The position numbers were made by a program, and so were the translations under genes. The notes under the pieces were generated by a model. The model was not told the DNA's origin, did not search any database, and saw only the letters and a list, made by a program, of their open reading frames with translations. Below are positions 26,410 to 36,635 of a DNA stretch of 64,000 nucleotides, piece after piece. Position 1 is the first letter of the stretch, and each line of letters opens with the position of its first letter. The stretch is from Burkholderiaceae bacterium. GTDB lineage: Bacteria > Pseudomonadota > Gammaproteobacteria > Burkholderiales > Burkholderiaceae_C. The stretch covers positions 1-64,000 of the forward strand of contig JAEUOY010000156.1 in NCBI GenBank assembly GCA_016790515.1, written 5' to 3'.

Positions 26410-26931
26410 TCAAAGCAGAGGGTCGTTCTGGGGGTCGCTGGTCAGCACCATGTCGCCGAAAACCTGTCCGTAGGCGACCGTCACGCGGGCCCACAGGCCT
26501 TCGTGGTTCTCGTAGCGCCATGACCAGGTCTCGCGGTCGCCGCGCTCGCGCGACTTCTCCGACGGCCGGCCGAGCAGCAGCAGCAGGTCCTGGACCGGCA
26601 TCGCGTGGCGCACCTTCCTGAAGTTCTCGGGCTTCAGCACCTGCTCGACCGACCGGACCCGCCCGGTGGCGTCCAGGTCGACCATCCAGGTGCGCTTGCC
26701 GTTGGGCCCGGTCGCATACTCGACCCGCTGCGCAGCGCCCGCCAACGGGTAGCGGCCGGTGGGCTGACCCATCACCGCCAGCATGTCGGCCTCGGTCTGG
26801 CCGGGGGTCAGCCTGGCCGTCGGCGCGCCGGCGCAGGCCGCCAGCAGGCTCAGCGCCGGTGCCAGCAGCGCCCGGCGCCCGCCAGCGGCGGCGGACGGCA
26901 AGGCCGGACCGGCGGCCGGACGACGGGGCAT
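26410..26931 (-). CDS. Small lipoprotein, paralogue of the 28862-29392 product
   Basis: This 173-residue protein has a signal peptide ending in a lipobox (LLAAC, cysteine about residue 33). The mature part has GQTEADMLAVMGQPTGRYPL, TWMVDLDATGRV, SVEQVL, MPVQDLLLLLGRPSE and RETWSWRYE. The first segment resembles the SmpA/OmlA (BamE-like) fold, which also often begins with a GxxxxxVxxxLGxP pattern, but this may be distant. It is probably an outer-membrane lipoprotein of unknown function. AGGAG lies upstream of the ATG. A clear paralogue flanks the other side of the neighbouring quinoprotein gene. Confidence 0.75.
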   Translation of the reverse strand: MPRRPAAGPALPSAAAGGRRALLAPALSLLAACAGAPTARLTPGQTEADMLAVMGQPTGRYPLAGAAQRVEYATGPNGKRTWMVDLDATGRVRSVEQVLKPENFRKVRHAMPVQDLLLLLGRPSEKSRERGDRETWSWRYENHEGLWARVTVAYGQVFGDMVLTSDPQNDPLL

Positions 26932-27000
26932 CGAGGACTCCTGCGCAGTGACGATGCCCGATCATCGCTCATCGTCCCACGGCCGCCGCCGTGGCGGGGC

Positions 27001-28665
27001 CTACAGGCCGAAGGCCAGCACCTTCTTCGGACCGGGCGCACCCTGGAAGGTGCCGGTGCCCCAGAACACCATGCCGTCGACGATCGACGGCCCGGCATTG
27101 CAGGCGCCGAACACGCCGCTGACGAAGGGGCTGACGCCGCTGCCGCTGTTGTACGACCACAGCACCTTGCCGCTCTTGGCGTCCAGCGCGTACATCGTGC
27201 CATTCACCTGGTCGAGATTGCAGCCGAAGATCACGCCGTTGGCGCCGCTGACCGCGGCCTCGGCACGGCTGTCGAGCGGATCCTTGGTGGTCCACAGCAC
27301 CTTGCCCTTCTTGGCGTCGAGCGCGGCCCAGCCGCCGGCGGTCGTCGTCGAGCCGTCCTTCAGCGTCCAGGGCGGGACGTCCTGGCCGGCACCCCGCAGG
27401 CCGCTCTGCGCCACCGCGACGAAGACGTCGCGACCGTCGGTGGCCGATCCCCATTGCAGTCCGCCCGTCAGCCCGGGCGGGGCGACCTGCGTCGACCAGG
27501 CCGGCTTGCCGGTCTTGGCATTGAAGGCCCAGAACATCCCGCTCTTCTGGCCGGCACCGACCAGGTTGCCGCTCTCGTTGTCGCCATCGTTGCCGCCGAA
27601 CAGCATCGGGCCCTGGGCGAAGTCCCAGTCCGGACCCTTCGGGTTCGGGCAGTTGTCGTTCGGCGGCACCGTGAACACGCCGGGAATGCTGAGGCCGCAG
27701 CCGACATTCCAGACGTCGTACGGCAGGCCACGGGCGCCCCATTTGATCGCACCGGTCTTCAGGTCCATCGCGACGATGGAGTTGAAATGGTTGTCCGGGC
27801 TCATGCAACCCGCCGGCGTGCCGCCGCCGTTGAGGCAGTCGAGCGCAGTCTGCGGCACCCAGTAGTTGTTGCCGGTGGCCATGTAGACCAGCCCGTGTGC
27901 GCGGTCAACCGCGCCGGTGCTGCCCCACACCGCACCGCCGTAGTAGCCCGGCGGTACCATGTAGGTCTTCCAATGGATCGCGCCGGTCGCCACATCCAGT
28001 GCAACGACGCTGCCGCGGAAGTTCCAGGTCCAGCCATTGGCCTTGGGCCAGAAGCCGGCGATCAGTTCCTCGTTCGACGCCAGGCCGACGATCGCCTTGC
28101 CATCGGCGACGATCGCAGAGTGGGTGATGAACGACATCGTCAGGCCGGGGTCGACCTTGGTCATCCAGATCAGCGCCCCGGTGTTCTTGTTGACCGCGAC
28201 CACCCGGGCCGCATCGGGCCGGCCGAACGAGGAGAAATCGGGCGCCGTGTACTTGCCGGCCTGGTTGCCGAAGATCAGCGCATCACCGGCGATGGCCGGA
28301 GTGGCCCGCGCGAAATCACCGGGGAGCCCCGTGAGATCGGAGACTTGACGCTTCCAGACCAGGGCGCCGGTCGCCTTGTTCAGCTTGTAGAGCCAACCTG
28401 CCGAATCCGGAAAGTAGACGAAGTCGCCTTCGACCGCCGGGTTGGCCGTCACGTCGCCGGCGGTGCTGAAGGCCCACTTCAGTTGCAGTCCCGCTACGGT
28501 CTTTGGGCTGATCTTCCTTTCGTCCTGCGCCCAGCGCGAGTTCTTCAGGTCCTGGCCGGCGCTGGGCCAGCCGCCGGTCCCCGCGGCACGCGCCTGCGCC
28601 GCCACGGTCATCGACAGCGCGGCGGCCATGGCCAGACCGCCCAGTCTCGAAGTTGAAATGATCAT
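27001..28665 (-). CDS. PQQ-binding-like beta-propeller quinoprotein (polyvinyl-alcohol dehydrogenase-like)
   Basis: This 554-residue exported protein has a signal peptide cut after AQARA. The propeller repeats read YKLNKATGALVWKRQV, VAVNKNTGALIWMT, VALDVATGAIHWKT, AFNAKTGKPAWST and YALDAKSGKVLWSYN. WPSAGQDLKNSRWA, GNNYWVP and WDFAQGPMLFGG resemble the polyvinyl-alcohol dehydrogenase type of quinoproteins as I recall them. No haem c motif is seen. It probably oxidises an alcohol in the periplasm; substrate and cofactor are unproven. Codon use is slightly less GC-rich than its neighbours. A 20-base palindrome lies 67-86 bases upstream of the start. Confidence 0.78.
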   Translation of the reverse strand: MIISTSRLGGLAMAAALSMTVAAQARAAGTGGWPSAGQDLKNSRWAQDERKISPKTVAGLQLKWAFSTAGDVTANPAVEGDFVYFPDSAGWLYKLNKATGALVWKRQVSDLTGLPGDFARATPAIAGDALIFGNQAGKYTAPDFSSFGRPDAARVVAVNKNTGALIWMTKVDPGLTMSFITHSAIVADGKAIVGLASNEELIAGFWPKANGWTWNFRGSVVALDVATGAIHWKTYMVPPGYYGGAVWGSTGAVDRAHGLVYMATGNNYWVPQTALDCLNGGGTPAGCMSPDNHFNSIVAMDLKTGAIKWGARGLPYDVWNVGCGLSIPGVFTVPPNDNCPNPKGPDWDFAQGPMLFGGNDGDNESGNLVGAGQKSGMFWAFNAKTGKPAWSTQVAPPGLTGGLQWGSATDGRDVFVAVAQSGLRGAGQDVPPWTLKDGSTTTAGGWAALDAKKGKVLWTTKDPLDSRAEAAVSGANGVIFGCNLDQVNGTMYALDAKSGKVLWSYNSGSGVSPFVSGVFGACNAGPSIVDGMVFWGTGTFQGAPGPKKVLAFGL

Positions 28666-28731
28666 CCCGTACTCTCCTGCTACCCGGATTTTTCGAAGAC
28701 AGCACCCGAGGCCTCGTGCACTGCCATTTAT

Positions 28732-28751
28732 GCAACTACGTTCGTAGTTGC
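28732..28751. promoter_or_regulatory. Perfect palindrome, operator-like site
   Basis: The sequence is GCAACTACG, two bases, then CGTAGTTGC. It lies 67-86 bases upstream of the quinoprotein start. The perfect 9-base arms with a short spacer resemble binding sites of dimeric regulators such as TetR-type proteins. No regulator gene is adjacent. No poly-T follows, so a terminator is unlikely. The gene-free stretch 28666-28861 holds nothing else recognised. Confidence 0.5.
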
Positions 28752-28861
28752 CGAATCATTCTTAATCCTGCACAAGCCCGCGGCAATCGACCATCCCACT
28801 CACTCGCGGGGGTTCGGCCAGGGGGATTACCCGATGCAGTCGGTGCCGGGATGCAAGCGGG

Positions 28862-29392
28862 TCAAAGCCCGCGGACCCGATCGCCGGCATCGCATGCCGG
28901 GTCGAACATGTGCGCGCCACCGCCCTGCACCCGCCCGTCGGCGTCCAGCGTGACGCGGAACCACAGGCAGTCGTTGGTCTCGTAGCGCCACGACCAGGTC
29001 TCGCGCCGCTGCCATTCACGCTGCACCTCGGCCGGGCGGCCCAGCAGGCGCAGCAGGTCGTCGCGCGGCATGCCGTCCCGCACCTGGGCGAAGTGCCGGG
29101 CGTCGAGCACCTGCTCGACCTGCAGCACCCGTCCGGCGGCATCGAGGTCGACCATCCAGGTCACCCGCCCGGCCGGGCCGCGGGCGAATTCGACCCGCTG
29201 CGCGCCGCCGGGCAGCGGATAGCGGCCGGTCGGCGGGCCCATCGCGGCCAGCATCTCGGCCTCGGTCTGGCCGGCCTGTACCCGTTGCGGCTGCGGGCCG
29301 GCGCAGGCCGCCACCAGCACCACCACCGCGATCGCCAGCGCAGCGCGGCCGGCAGCCTTAACCGGCCTCCGCATGGCCCGTGCAGCGCTCAC
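28862..29392 (-). CDS. Small lipoprotein, paralogue of the 26410-26931 product
   Basis: This 176-residue protein has a signal peptide with lipobox VAAC (cysteine about residue 30). The mature region shares GQTEAEMLAAMGPPTGRYPL, TWMVDLDAAGRV, VEQVLD, DDLLRLLGRPAE and RETWSWRYE with the other lipoprotein. The function is unknown. The GTG start was preferred over an ATG six codons later because AAGGAG lies six bases before it. It follows the ABC ATPase gene by about ten bases and so probably sits at the end of the hutU-hutH-transporter transcript. Confidence 0.75.
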   Translation of the reverse strand: MSAARAMRRPVKAAGRAALAIAVVVLVAACAGPQPQRVQAGQTEAEMLAAMGPPTGRYPLPGGAQRVEFARGPAGRVTWMVDLDAAGRVLQVEQVLDARHFAQVRDGMPRDDLLRLLGRPAEVQREWQRRETWSWRYETNDCLWFRVTLDADGRVQGGGAHMFDPACDAGDRVRGL

Positions 29393-29403
29393 TCCGCACT
29401 CCT

Positions 29404-30204
29404 TCAGGCGGGCGCCTGCGCCGCCTGCGCCGCGCGCACCTCGACCCGCACCTGCTCGGTCAGCTCGGCCTTCAGCGCGGCGAACTCGGGCGAGGTCTTC
29501 ACCGAATAGTGGCGCGGGTGGGCCAGCGGCACCATGCGGTCGAGCTTGATGCGGCCGGGCCGTGCACTCATCACCACCACCCGGCTGCCCATGAACACTG
29601 CTTCGTCGATGTCGTGGGTGACGAACAGCACCGTCTTGCGCTCAGCCTCCCAGATGCCCAGCAGCAGCTCCTGCATCAGCTCGCGCGTCTGGTGGTCCAG
29701 CGCACCGAAGGGTTCGTCCATCAGCAACATGCGCGGATTGTTGGCCAAGGCGCGGGCAATCGCCACCCGCTGCTGCATGCCGCCCGACAGCTGCTTGGGA
29801 AAATGCTGTTCAAAGCCGCGCAGCCCCACCTTGGCGATGAAGGCGGCGGCGATCTCCATCTGCTGCGCGCGCGGCAGCCCGCGCTCGCGCAGCCCGAAGC
29901 AGACGTTCTGCTGCACCGTCAGCCAGGGGAACAGCGTGTAGCTCTGGAACACCATGCCGCGGTCGGCGCCGGGGCCGCCGATGCGCGCGCCGTCGAGCAG
30001 CACCTCGCCGCCGGTGGGGCGGTCGAGCCCGGCGACGATGCGCAGCAGCGTGCTCTTGCCGCAGCCGCTGGGGCCGAGGATCGTGATGAAGTCGTTCTCG
30101 GCGACGACCAGGTCGGTGGCCTGCAAGGCCACCGTCGGCGCGCCGCCCGATTGCGACGGGAAGCTGCGCGAGACGCCGCGCACCTGCAGGATGTTGTCGG
30201 CCAT
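29404..30204 (-). CDS. ABC transporter ATP-binding protein (nitrate/sulfonate/taurine type)
   Basis: This 266-residue ATPase has Walker A GPSGCGKST, the Q-loop GMVFQSYTLFPWLTV, the signature LSGGMQQR, Walker B MLLMDEPFGALD and H-loop FVTHDIDEA. The sequence is of the SsuB/TauB/NrtD type. It energises uptake with the permease and binding protein encoded just upstream. The location after hutH suggests a histidine-related or imidazole compound as substrate, which is inference; the family typically carries sulfonates, nitrate, pyrimidine precursors and similar small anions. Confidence 0.92.
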   Translation of the reverse strand: MADNILQVRGVSRSFPSQSGGAPTVALQATDLVVAENDFITILGPSGCGKSTLLRIVAGLDRPTGGEVLLDGARIGGPGADRGMVFQSYTLFPWLTVQQNVCFGLRERGLPRAQQMEIAAAFIAKVGLRGFEQHFPKQLSGGMQQRVAIARALANNPRMLLMDEPFGALDHQTRELMQELLLGIWEAERKTVLFVTHDIDEAVFMGSRVVVMSARPGRIKLDRMVPLAHPRHYSVKTSPEFAALKAELTEQVRVEVRAAQAAQAPA

Positions 30205-30215
30205 GCCCGGGGCTC

Positions 30216-30995
30216 CTATCGACCGAGCTGCGCCCAGGGGAACAGCCGGCGGTTCAGCGCCTTGAACGCGGTGTCGCTGACCAGCCCGATCAGCCCGATC
30301 ACGATGATGCCGAAGATGATCTGGTCGGTCGCCAGCAGTGCCTGGCTGTCGGTGATCATGTGGCCGATGCCGCTGGACGCGCCGATCAGCTCGGCGACGA
30401 TCACGTAGGTCCAGGCCCAGCCCAGCACCATGCGCAGGATCTCGGCGATCTCGGGCGCGGCGCCGGGGATCAGCACCCGCTTGACCAGGCTGGCGTCGCT
30501 GCTGCCCAGCGTGTAGGCGGCCTCGACCAGGTCGCGCCGGGTGTTGCCGACCACCACCGCGATCATCAGCACCAGCTGGAAGAAGCTGCCGATGAAGATC
30601 ACCGCCAGCTTCTGCGCCTCGCCGATGCCGGCCCACAGGATCAGCAGCGGGATGAAGGCCGACGCCGGCAGGTAGCGCGCGAACGAGACGAAGGGCTCGA
30701 AGAAGGCCTCGACCGGCTTCCAGGCCCCCATCGCGACGCCCAGCGGCAGCGCCAGCAGGGCGGCGATGACGAAGCCGCCCAGCACCCGCCACACCGTCAT
30801 GCCGATGTCGGTGGCGAAGCCCATCTGCGTCAGCAGCACCCAGCCGCTGCGCAGCATCGTGAGCGGGTCGGCCAGGAAGGTCTTCGAGACGAAGCCGCCC
30901 AGCGTGGCCAGCGCCCACACGGCGAAGAACAGCACGAAGAAGGCGATGCCGAGCACGACCTTGGCGCCCGGCGCGACCGGGGTCAGCGGCTTCAT
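30216..30995 (-). CDS. ABC transporter permease (TauC/SsuC type)
   Basis: This 259-residue membrane protein has about six hydrophobic segments. The BPD-transport EAA region reads EAAYTLGSSDASLVKRVLIPGAAPEI, split here as EAAYTLGSSDAS and RVLIPGAAPEIAEI. The C-terminal WTYVIVAELIGASSGIGHMI is characteristic of the taurine/sulfonate permease family. It forms the membrane channel of the transporter with the ATPase encoded 11 bases downstream and the binding protein upstream. Confidence 0.92.
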   Translation of the reverse strand: MKPLTPVAPGAKVVLGIAFFVLFFAVWALATLGGFVSKTFLADPLTMLRSGWVLLTQMGFATDIGMTVWRVLGGFVIAALLALPLGVAMGAWKPVEAFFEPFVSFARYLPASAFIPLLILWAGIGEAQKLAVIFIGSFFQLVLMIAVVVGNTRRDLVEAAYTLGSSDASLVKRVLIPGAAPEIAEILRMVLGWAWTYVIVAELIGASSGIGHMITDSQALLATDQIIFGIIVIGLIGLVSDTAFKALNRRLFPWAQLGR

Positions 30996-31003
30996 CGATG
31001 GGC

Positions 31004-31972
31004 CTACTTCAGGAATTGCGTGTCGGCCAGCTTGGTCAGATCGGGCACCGCCTTGATGATGCCGGCCTCGAGCAGCAGGCCGGCGGCCTCCTTGCTGAAC
31101 TCGGCATGCTCGCCGGTCGTGAAGAAACGCTGGTTGGCCTCGCGGTCCTGCCAGCGCAGGTAGGCCTGGCTCTTCTCGAAGGCCTCGCCGGTCTGCTTGA
31201 CGTCGGCGCCCATGATCTCGAAGCTCTTCTTCGGCTCGGCCTTGATCATCGCCACCGCGTCGAAGTAGCCGTCGGCCAGCGCCTTGGCGGCCTTGGGGTT
31301 CTCGGCCAGGAACTTCGGCGTGCAGCCGAAGGTGTCCATGATCATCGGGTAGTCCAGCGTCGTCGCGATGATCTTGCCGGCCTCGGGCTTGGCGCGCACT
31401 GCGCCGAGGTAGGGCTCGTAGGTCATCGCCGCGTCGATGCCGTCGGTGCCGGCGATCATCGCGTTGGCGGCGGCCTGCGGCTCGAGGTTGACGACCTTGA
31501 CGTCCTTCACCGACAGCCCGTTCTTCTTCAGCATCCAGGCCAGCGTGAAGTACGGCGCGGTGCCCGGCGCGCTGGCGGCCACGGTCTTGCCTTTCAGGTC
31601 GGCGATCTTCGTGATGCCGGGCTTGACGACCATGCCGTCGGCGCCGTAGCTCTTGTCGAGCTGGAAGATCTGCGTCGTCGCGACGCCGTTGGCGTTCCAG
31701 ACGATCCAGGTCTCGACGGTGGTCGCGGCGCACTGCACGTCGCCCGAGGCGATCGCCAGGTGGCGGTCCTTCTGCGGGATCTTCTTGATCGTCACGTCCA
31801 GGCCCTGCTTCTTGAACAGCCCGGCCTCCCTGGCCAGCGTCAGCGGCGCGAAGCCGGTCCAGCCGGAGATCGCGACCGCGACCTTGGTCTCCTGGGCCTG
31901 CGCCGGCGCGGCGAGCAGGGTCATGGCGGCGATCGCCACGCTCAGGGTCTTCGGGATCGGGTTCAGGTTCAT
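31004..31972 (-). CDS. ABC transporter substrate-binding protein (NMT1/SsuA-like)
   Basis: This 322-residue periplasmic protein has a signal peptide ending AAPAQA before QETKVAVAISGWTGFAPL. AREAGLFKKQGLDV and the hinge-type GKTVAASAPGTAPYF are hallmarks of the NitT/TauT binding-protein family. It should capture the substrate for the adjacent permease and ATPase. The gene begins 32 bases after hutH, so it is within the hut transcript. The ligand is unknown; histidine or urocanate are reasonable guesses from context only. Confidence 0.9.
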   Translation of the reverse strand: MNLNPIPKTLSVAIAAMTLLAAPAQAQETKVAVAISGWTGFAPLTLAREAGLFKKQGLDVTIKKIPQKDRHLAIASGDVQCAATTVETWIVWNANGVATTQIFQLDKSYGADGMVVKPGITKIADLKGKTVAASAPGTAPYFTLAWMLKKNGLSVKDVKVVNLEPQAAANAMIAGTDGIDAAMTYEPYLGAVRAKPEAGKIIATTLDYPMIMDTFGCTPKFLAENPKAAKALADGYFDAVAMIKAEPKKSFEIMGADVKQTGEAFEKSQAYLRWQDREANQRFFTTGEHAEFSKEAAGLLLEAGIIKAVPDLTKLADTQFLK

Positions 31973-32003
31973 GCAGGGCTCCTCGGGTTGAGTCAGGTGA
32001 TTC

Positions 32004-33541
32004 TCAGGCCGGTGTCCAGAGCATCGGCAGCTCGGGCAGCGAGTGCAAGATGGGTGCCAGCGCGCCGTCACGCACCAGCCTGGTCGCGGTGTCGATCTCG
32101 GGCGCCAGGTAGCGGTCGACGTGGATCGCCGCGCTGTGCTCGCGCAGCAGCGCGTGGGCGGCCTCGAGCGGCGCCGAGCTCTGCAGCGGCCGCAGGAACT
32201 CGATCGCCTGCGCCGAGGCCAGCCATTCGATGCCCAGGATGTGCGCGGTGTTGGCGATCATCGGCTGCAGCCGGCGCGCCGCGAAGGTGGCCATCGAGAC
32301 ATGGTCTTCCTGGTTCGCACTGGTCGGCAGGCTGTCGACGCTGGCCGGATGCGCCAGGCTCTTGTTCTCGCTGGCCAGCGACGCGGCGGTGACATGGGCG
32401 ATCATGAAGCCCGAGTTCAAGCCGGCGTTGGCGGTCAGGAACGGCGGCAGGCGCGAGACGCCGGCGTCGATCAGCATCGCGATGCGGCGCTCGGCGATCG
32501 CGCCGACCTCGGCGATCGCCAGCGCGATCGCGTCGGCGGCCAGCGCCACCGGCTCGGCGTGGAAGTTGCCGCCGCTGATCATCGCGCCGTCGTCGGGGAA
32601 GACCAGCGGGTTGTCGGTCACCGCGTTGGCCTCGCGCACCAGCACCAGCGCGGCATGGCGCAGGCTGTCCAGGCAGGCGCCGACCACCTGCGGCTGGCAG
32701 CGCAGGCAGTACGGATCCTGCACGCGGTCGTCGCCCGACTCATGTGAACGGCGGATCGCGCTGCCGGCCAGCAGCGCGCGGTAGTACCGGGCCACGTCGA
32801 TCTGGCCGGGCTGGCCGCGCAGCGCGTGGATGCGCGGGTCGAACGGGCCGTCGCTGCCGCGCGCGGCGTCGACCGTCAGCGCGCCGACCACCAGCGCGGC
32901 CTCGAGCACCGGCTCGAAGCTCAGCAGCCCGTGCAGCGCCAGCGCGGCGCTGGTCTGCGTGCCGTTGATCAGCGCCAGGCCCTCCTTGGCCTCGAGCTTC
33001 AGCGGCGCAATCTTCGCCGCGGACAGGGCCTGGGCCGCCGGCATCCGGCGCCCTTCGACCCACATCTCGCCCTCGCCCATCAGCGCCAGCGTCATGTGGG
33101 CCAGCGGCGCCAGGTCGCCCGAGGCGCCGACCGAGCCCTGGCTGGGCACATGCGGCACCAGGCCGGCGTTGTGCACGGCGATCAGCGTGTCGATCACGAC
33201 CGGCCGCACGCCGGAATGGCCGCGCGCCAGGCTGGCGGCCTTCAGCGCCAGCATCAGCCGCACGACCGGCGCCGACAGCGGCTCGCCGACGCCGACGCTG
33301 TGCGAGCGGATCAGGTTCAGCTGCAGCGTGGCCAGATCGCCTTCGCTGATGCGGGTCGAGGCCAGCTTGCCAAAGCCGGTGTTGACGCCGTAGACGGGCG
33401 CATCGCCCTCGGCCGCGCGGCGCACCACCGCGGCGCTGGCTTCGATCGCCGGCAGCGCGGCCGGGTCGATCAGCAGCGGCTGGCCGCCCTGGTGGATGGC
33501 CTGCAGTTCGGGCAGCGAGAGTTGTCCGGGTCGCAGCAGCA

Positions 33542-33542
<1 letters not shown>
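32004..33542 (-). CDS. hutH: Histidine ammonia-lyase
   Basis: This 512-residue enzyme has the normal family length. Ala140-Ser141-Gly142 in [14 protein letters not shown] form the MIO prosthetic group. [11 protein letters not shown] at about 51-61 and the C-terminal [17 protein letters not shown] segment ([14 protein letters not shown]) are diagnostic. It deaminates histidine to urocanate, the first step of degradation. Its ATG overlaps the hutU stop (TGATG), so the two are coupled. Confidence 0.96.
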
Positions 33543-35254
<1,712 letters not shown>

Positions 35255-35298
35255 GGCGGGGCCCTCGGGTGAAGCAGAAAACTGAATCGGCGGGGTGT

Positions 35299-35327
35299 AT
35301 CCTACTTGTCTAGACAAGCGAGCGCAA
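35299..35327 (-). promoter_or_regulatory. hutU promoter
   Basis: On the minus strand a TTGCGC hexamer (35322-35327) and a TAGGAT hexamer (35299-35304) are separated by exactly 17 bases, a good sigma-70 arrangement for hutU. The spacer holds the HutC palindrome, so bound repressor would block RNA polymerase directly. Confidence 0.6.
35305..35318. promoter_or_regulatory. HutC operator palindrome
   Basis: The sequence CTTGTCTAGACAAG is a perfect 14-base palindrome in the hutU-hutC intergenic region. It resembles HutC operators of pseudomonads, which have a TGT-TA-ACA core. It is 23 bases before hutC and can control both divergent transcripts. Urocanate is the usual inducer that releases HutC. 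Confidence 0.75.
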
Positions 35328-35340
35328 GTAGCATGTTCTC

Positions 35341-36072
35341 ATGGTTAGCACGCATCCGCCGGCCGGCGCGACGAAAGCCGCCCCGTACACCCGGGTCAAG
35401 CAGTTCCTGAAGGACGGCCTGGCCGGCGGCCGCTGGCCGGCCGGCGCGCTGATGCCGTCGGAAGCCGAGCTGGTCGCCCAGTTCGGCGTCAGCCGGATGA
35501 CCGTCAACCGCGCGCTGCGTGAACTGCAGGCTGAAGGATTCGTGCAACGCACCCAGGGCCTGGGCACCTTCGCCGCGCCGCTGCACAAGGTGTCGGCGAC
35601 GCTGACGCTGCGCGACCTGCACGAGGAGATCGTCGCGCGCGGCCACCGCCACCATGCGGAAGTGCAGCTGCAGCGCAGCGAGAAGGCCCCGGCCGCGCTG
35701 GCCGCCGCGCTGGGCTTGCCGACCGGCGCCAAGGTCTTCCACACACTGATCGTCCACCACGAGAACGGCGTGCCGCTGCAGCTCGAGGACCGCTATGTCA
35801 ACCCGGCCTGCTCGCCCGGCTACGGCACGGCCGACTTCACGCAGACCACGCCGACGCAATGGCTGTTCGAGACCACCGAGCTGTGGCGCGCGCAGTATGC
35901 GATCGAGGCCGCACCGGCCAGCGCCGAAGAGGCCCGGCTGCTGGGCATCGAACCGGGCGACGCCTGCCTGGTGGTCACCCGCAGCACCTACACCCGCGAC
36001 GCGACGATCACGCTGGCCCGGCTGGTGCACCCGGGCCGGCGCTACGGCATCCAGGGGGAGTTCCAGCCATGA
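35341..36072 (+). CDS. hutC: Histidine utilisation repressor (GntR family)
   Basis: This 243-residue regulator has an N-terminal GntR winged helix (YTRVKQFLKDGL, MPSEAELVAQFGVSRMTVNRAL). A C-terminal UTRA ligand-binding domain follows (ATLTLRDLHEEIVARGH, HTLIVHHENGVPLQLEDRYVNP). HutC senses urocanate and represses the hut genes. It lies divergent from hutU over the palindromic operator and overlaps hutD by four bases. Confidence 0.93.
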   Translation: MVSTHPPAGATKAAPYTRVKQFLKDGLAGGRWPAGALMPSEAELVAQFGVSRMTVNRALRELQAEGFVQRTQGLGTFAAPLHKVSATLTLRDLHEEIVARGHRHHAEVQLQRSEKAPAALAAALGLPTGAKVFHTLIVHHENGVPLQLEDRYVNPACSPGYGTADFTQTTPTQWLFETTELWRAQYAIEAAPASAEEARLLGIEPGDACLVVTRSTYTRDATITLARLVHPGRRYGIQGEFQP

Positions 36073-36635
36073 GCCGAATCCAGCTCGTTGCGCTGACCGA
36101 TTGCGCCGACCAGCCCTGGCGCAACGGCGGCGGCACCACCCGCGACCTGCTGACCTGGCCGGTTGGCGCGACGGCCTGGCAGCTGCGGGTCAGCGTCGCC
36201 GACATCGACCGCGACGGTCCGTTCTCGCGCTTCGACGGCGTGCAGCGCTGGTTCAGCGTGCTGGCGGGCGCCGGCGTGCGCCTGCAGTTGCCCGGCGGCC
36301 CGGTGACGCTGACGCCGGCTGATGCGCCGCTGGCCTTCGACGGCGCCGACGCGCCCGGCTGCACGCTGCTGGCCGGCCCGACCCGCGACCTGAACCTGAT
36401 GGCGCGGCACGATGCCGGCCGCGCGCGGATGCAGCGCGCCTTGCCGGCTCAGCCACTGGAGGGCCGGCCATGCTGGCGCGGGCTGTATGTCGGCGCCGAG
36501 GCGCTGCTGCAGGCCGGCGGCACCGACCACCGGCTGGCCGCCGACACGCTGGCCTGGAGCGACGACCCCGACGCCGGCCGCTGGACACTGGCCGACAGCG
36601 CCGGTCCGGCCTGGTGGCTGACCCTGGAGGCCTGA
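36069..36635 (+). CDS. hutD: HutD family protein
   Basis: This 188-residue cupin-like protein has [16 protein letters not shown] near the start, as in Hut[22 protein letters not shown] and GPTRDLNLM are also diagnostic. HutD is a conserved accessory protein of histidine catabolism thought to limit pathway overactivity; its biochemical role is unsettled. It overlaps hutC (ATGA) and hutI (TGATG), so translation is coupled along the rightward transcript. Confidence 0.9.
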   Translation: MSRIQLVALTDCADQPWRNGGGTTRDLLTWPVGATAWQLRVSVADIDRDGPFSRFDGVQRWFSVLAGAGVRLQLPGGPVTLTPADAPLAFDGADAPGCTLLAGPTRDLNLMARHDAGRARMQRALPAQPLEGRPCWRGLYVGAEALLQAGGTDHRLAADTLAWSDDPDAGRWTLADSAGPAWWLTLEA

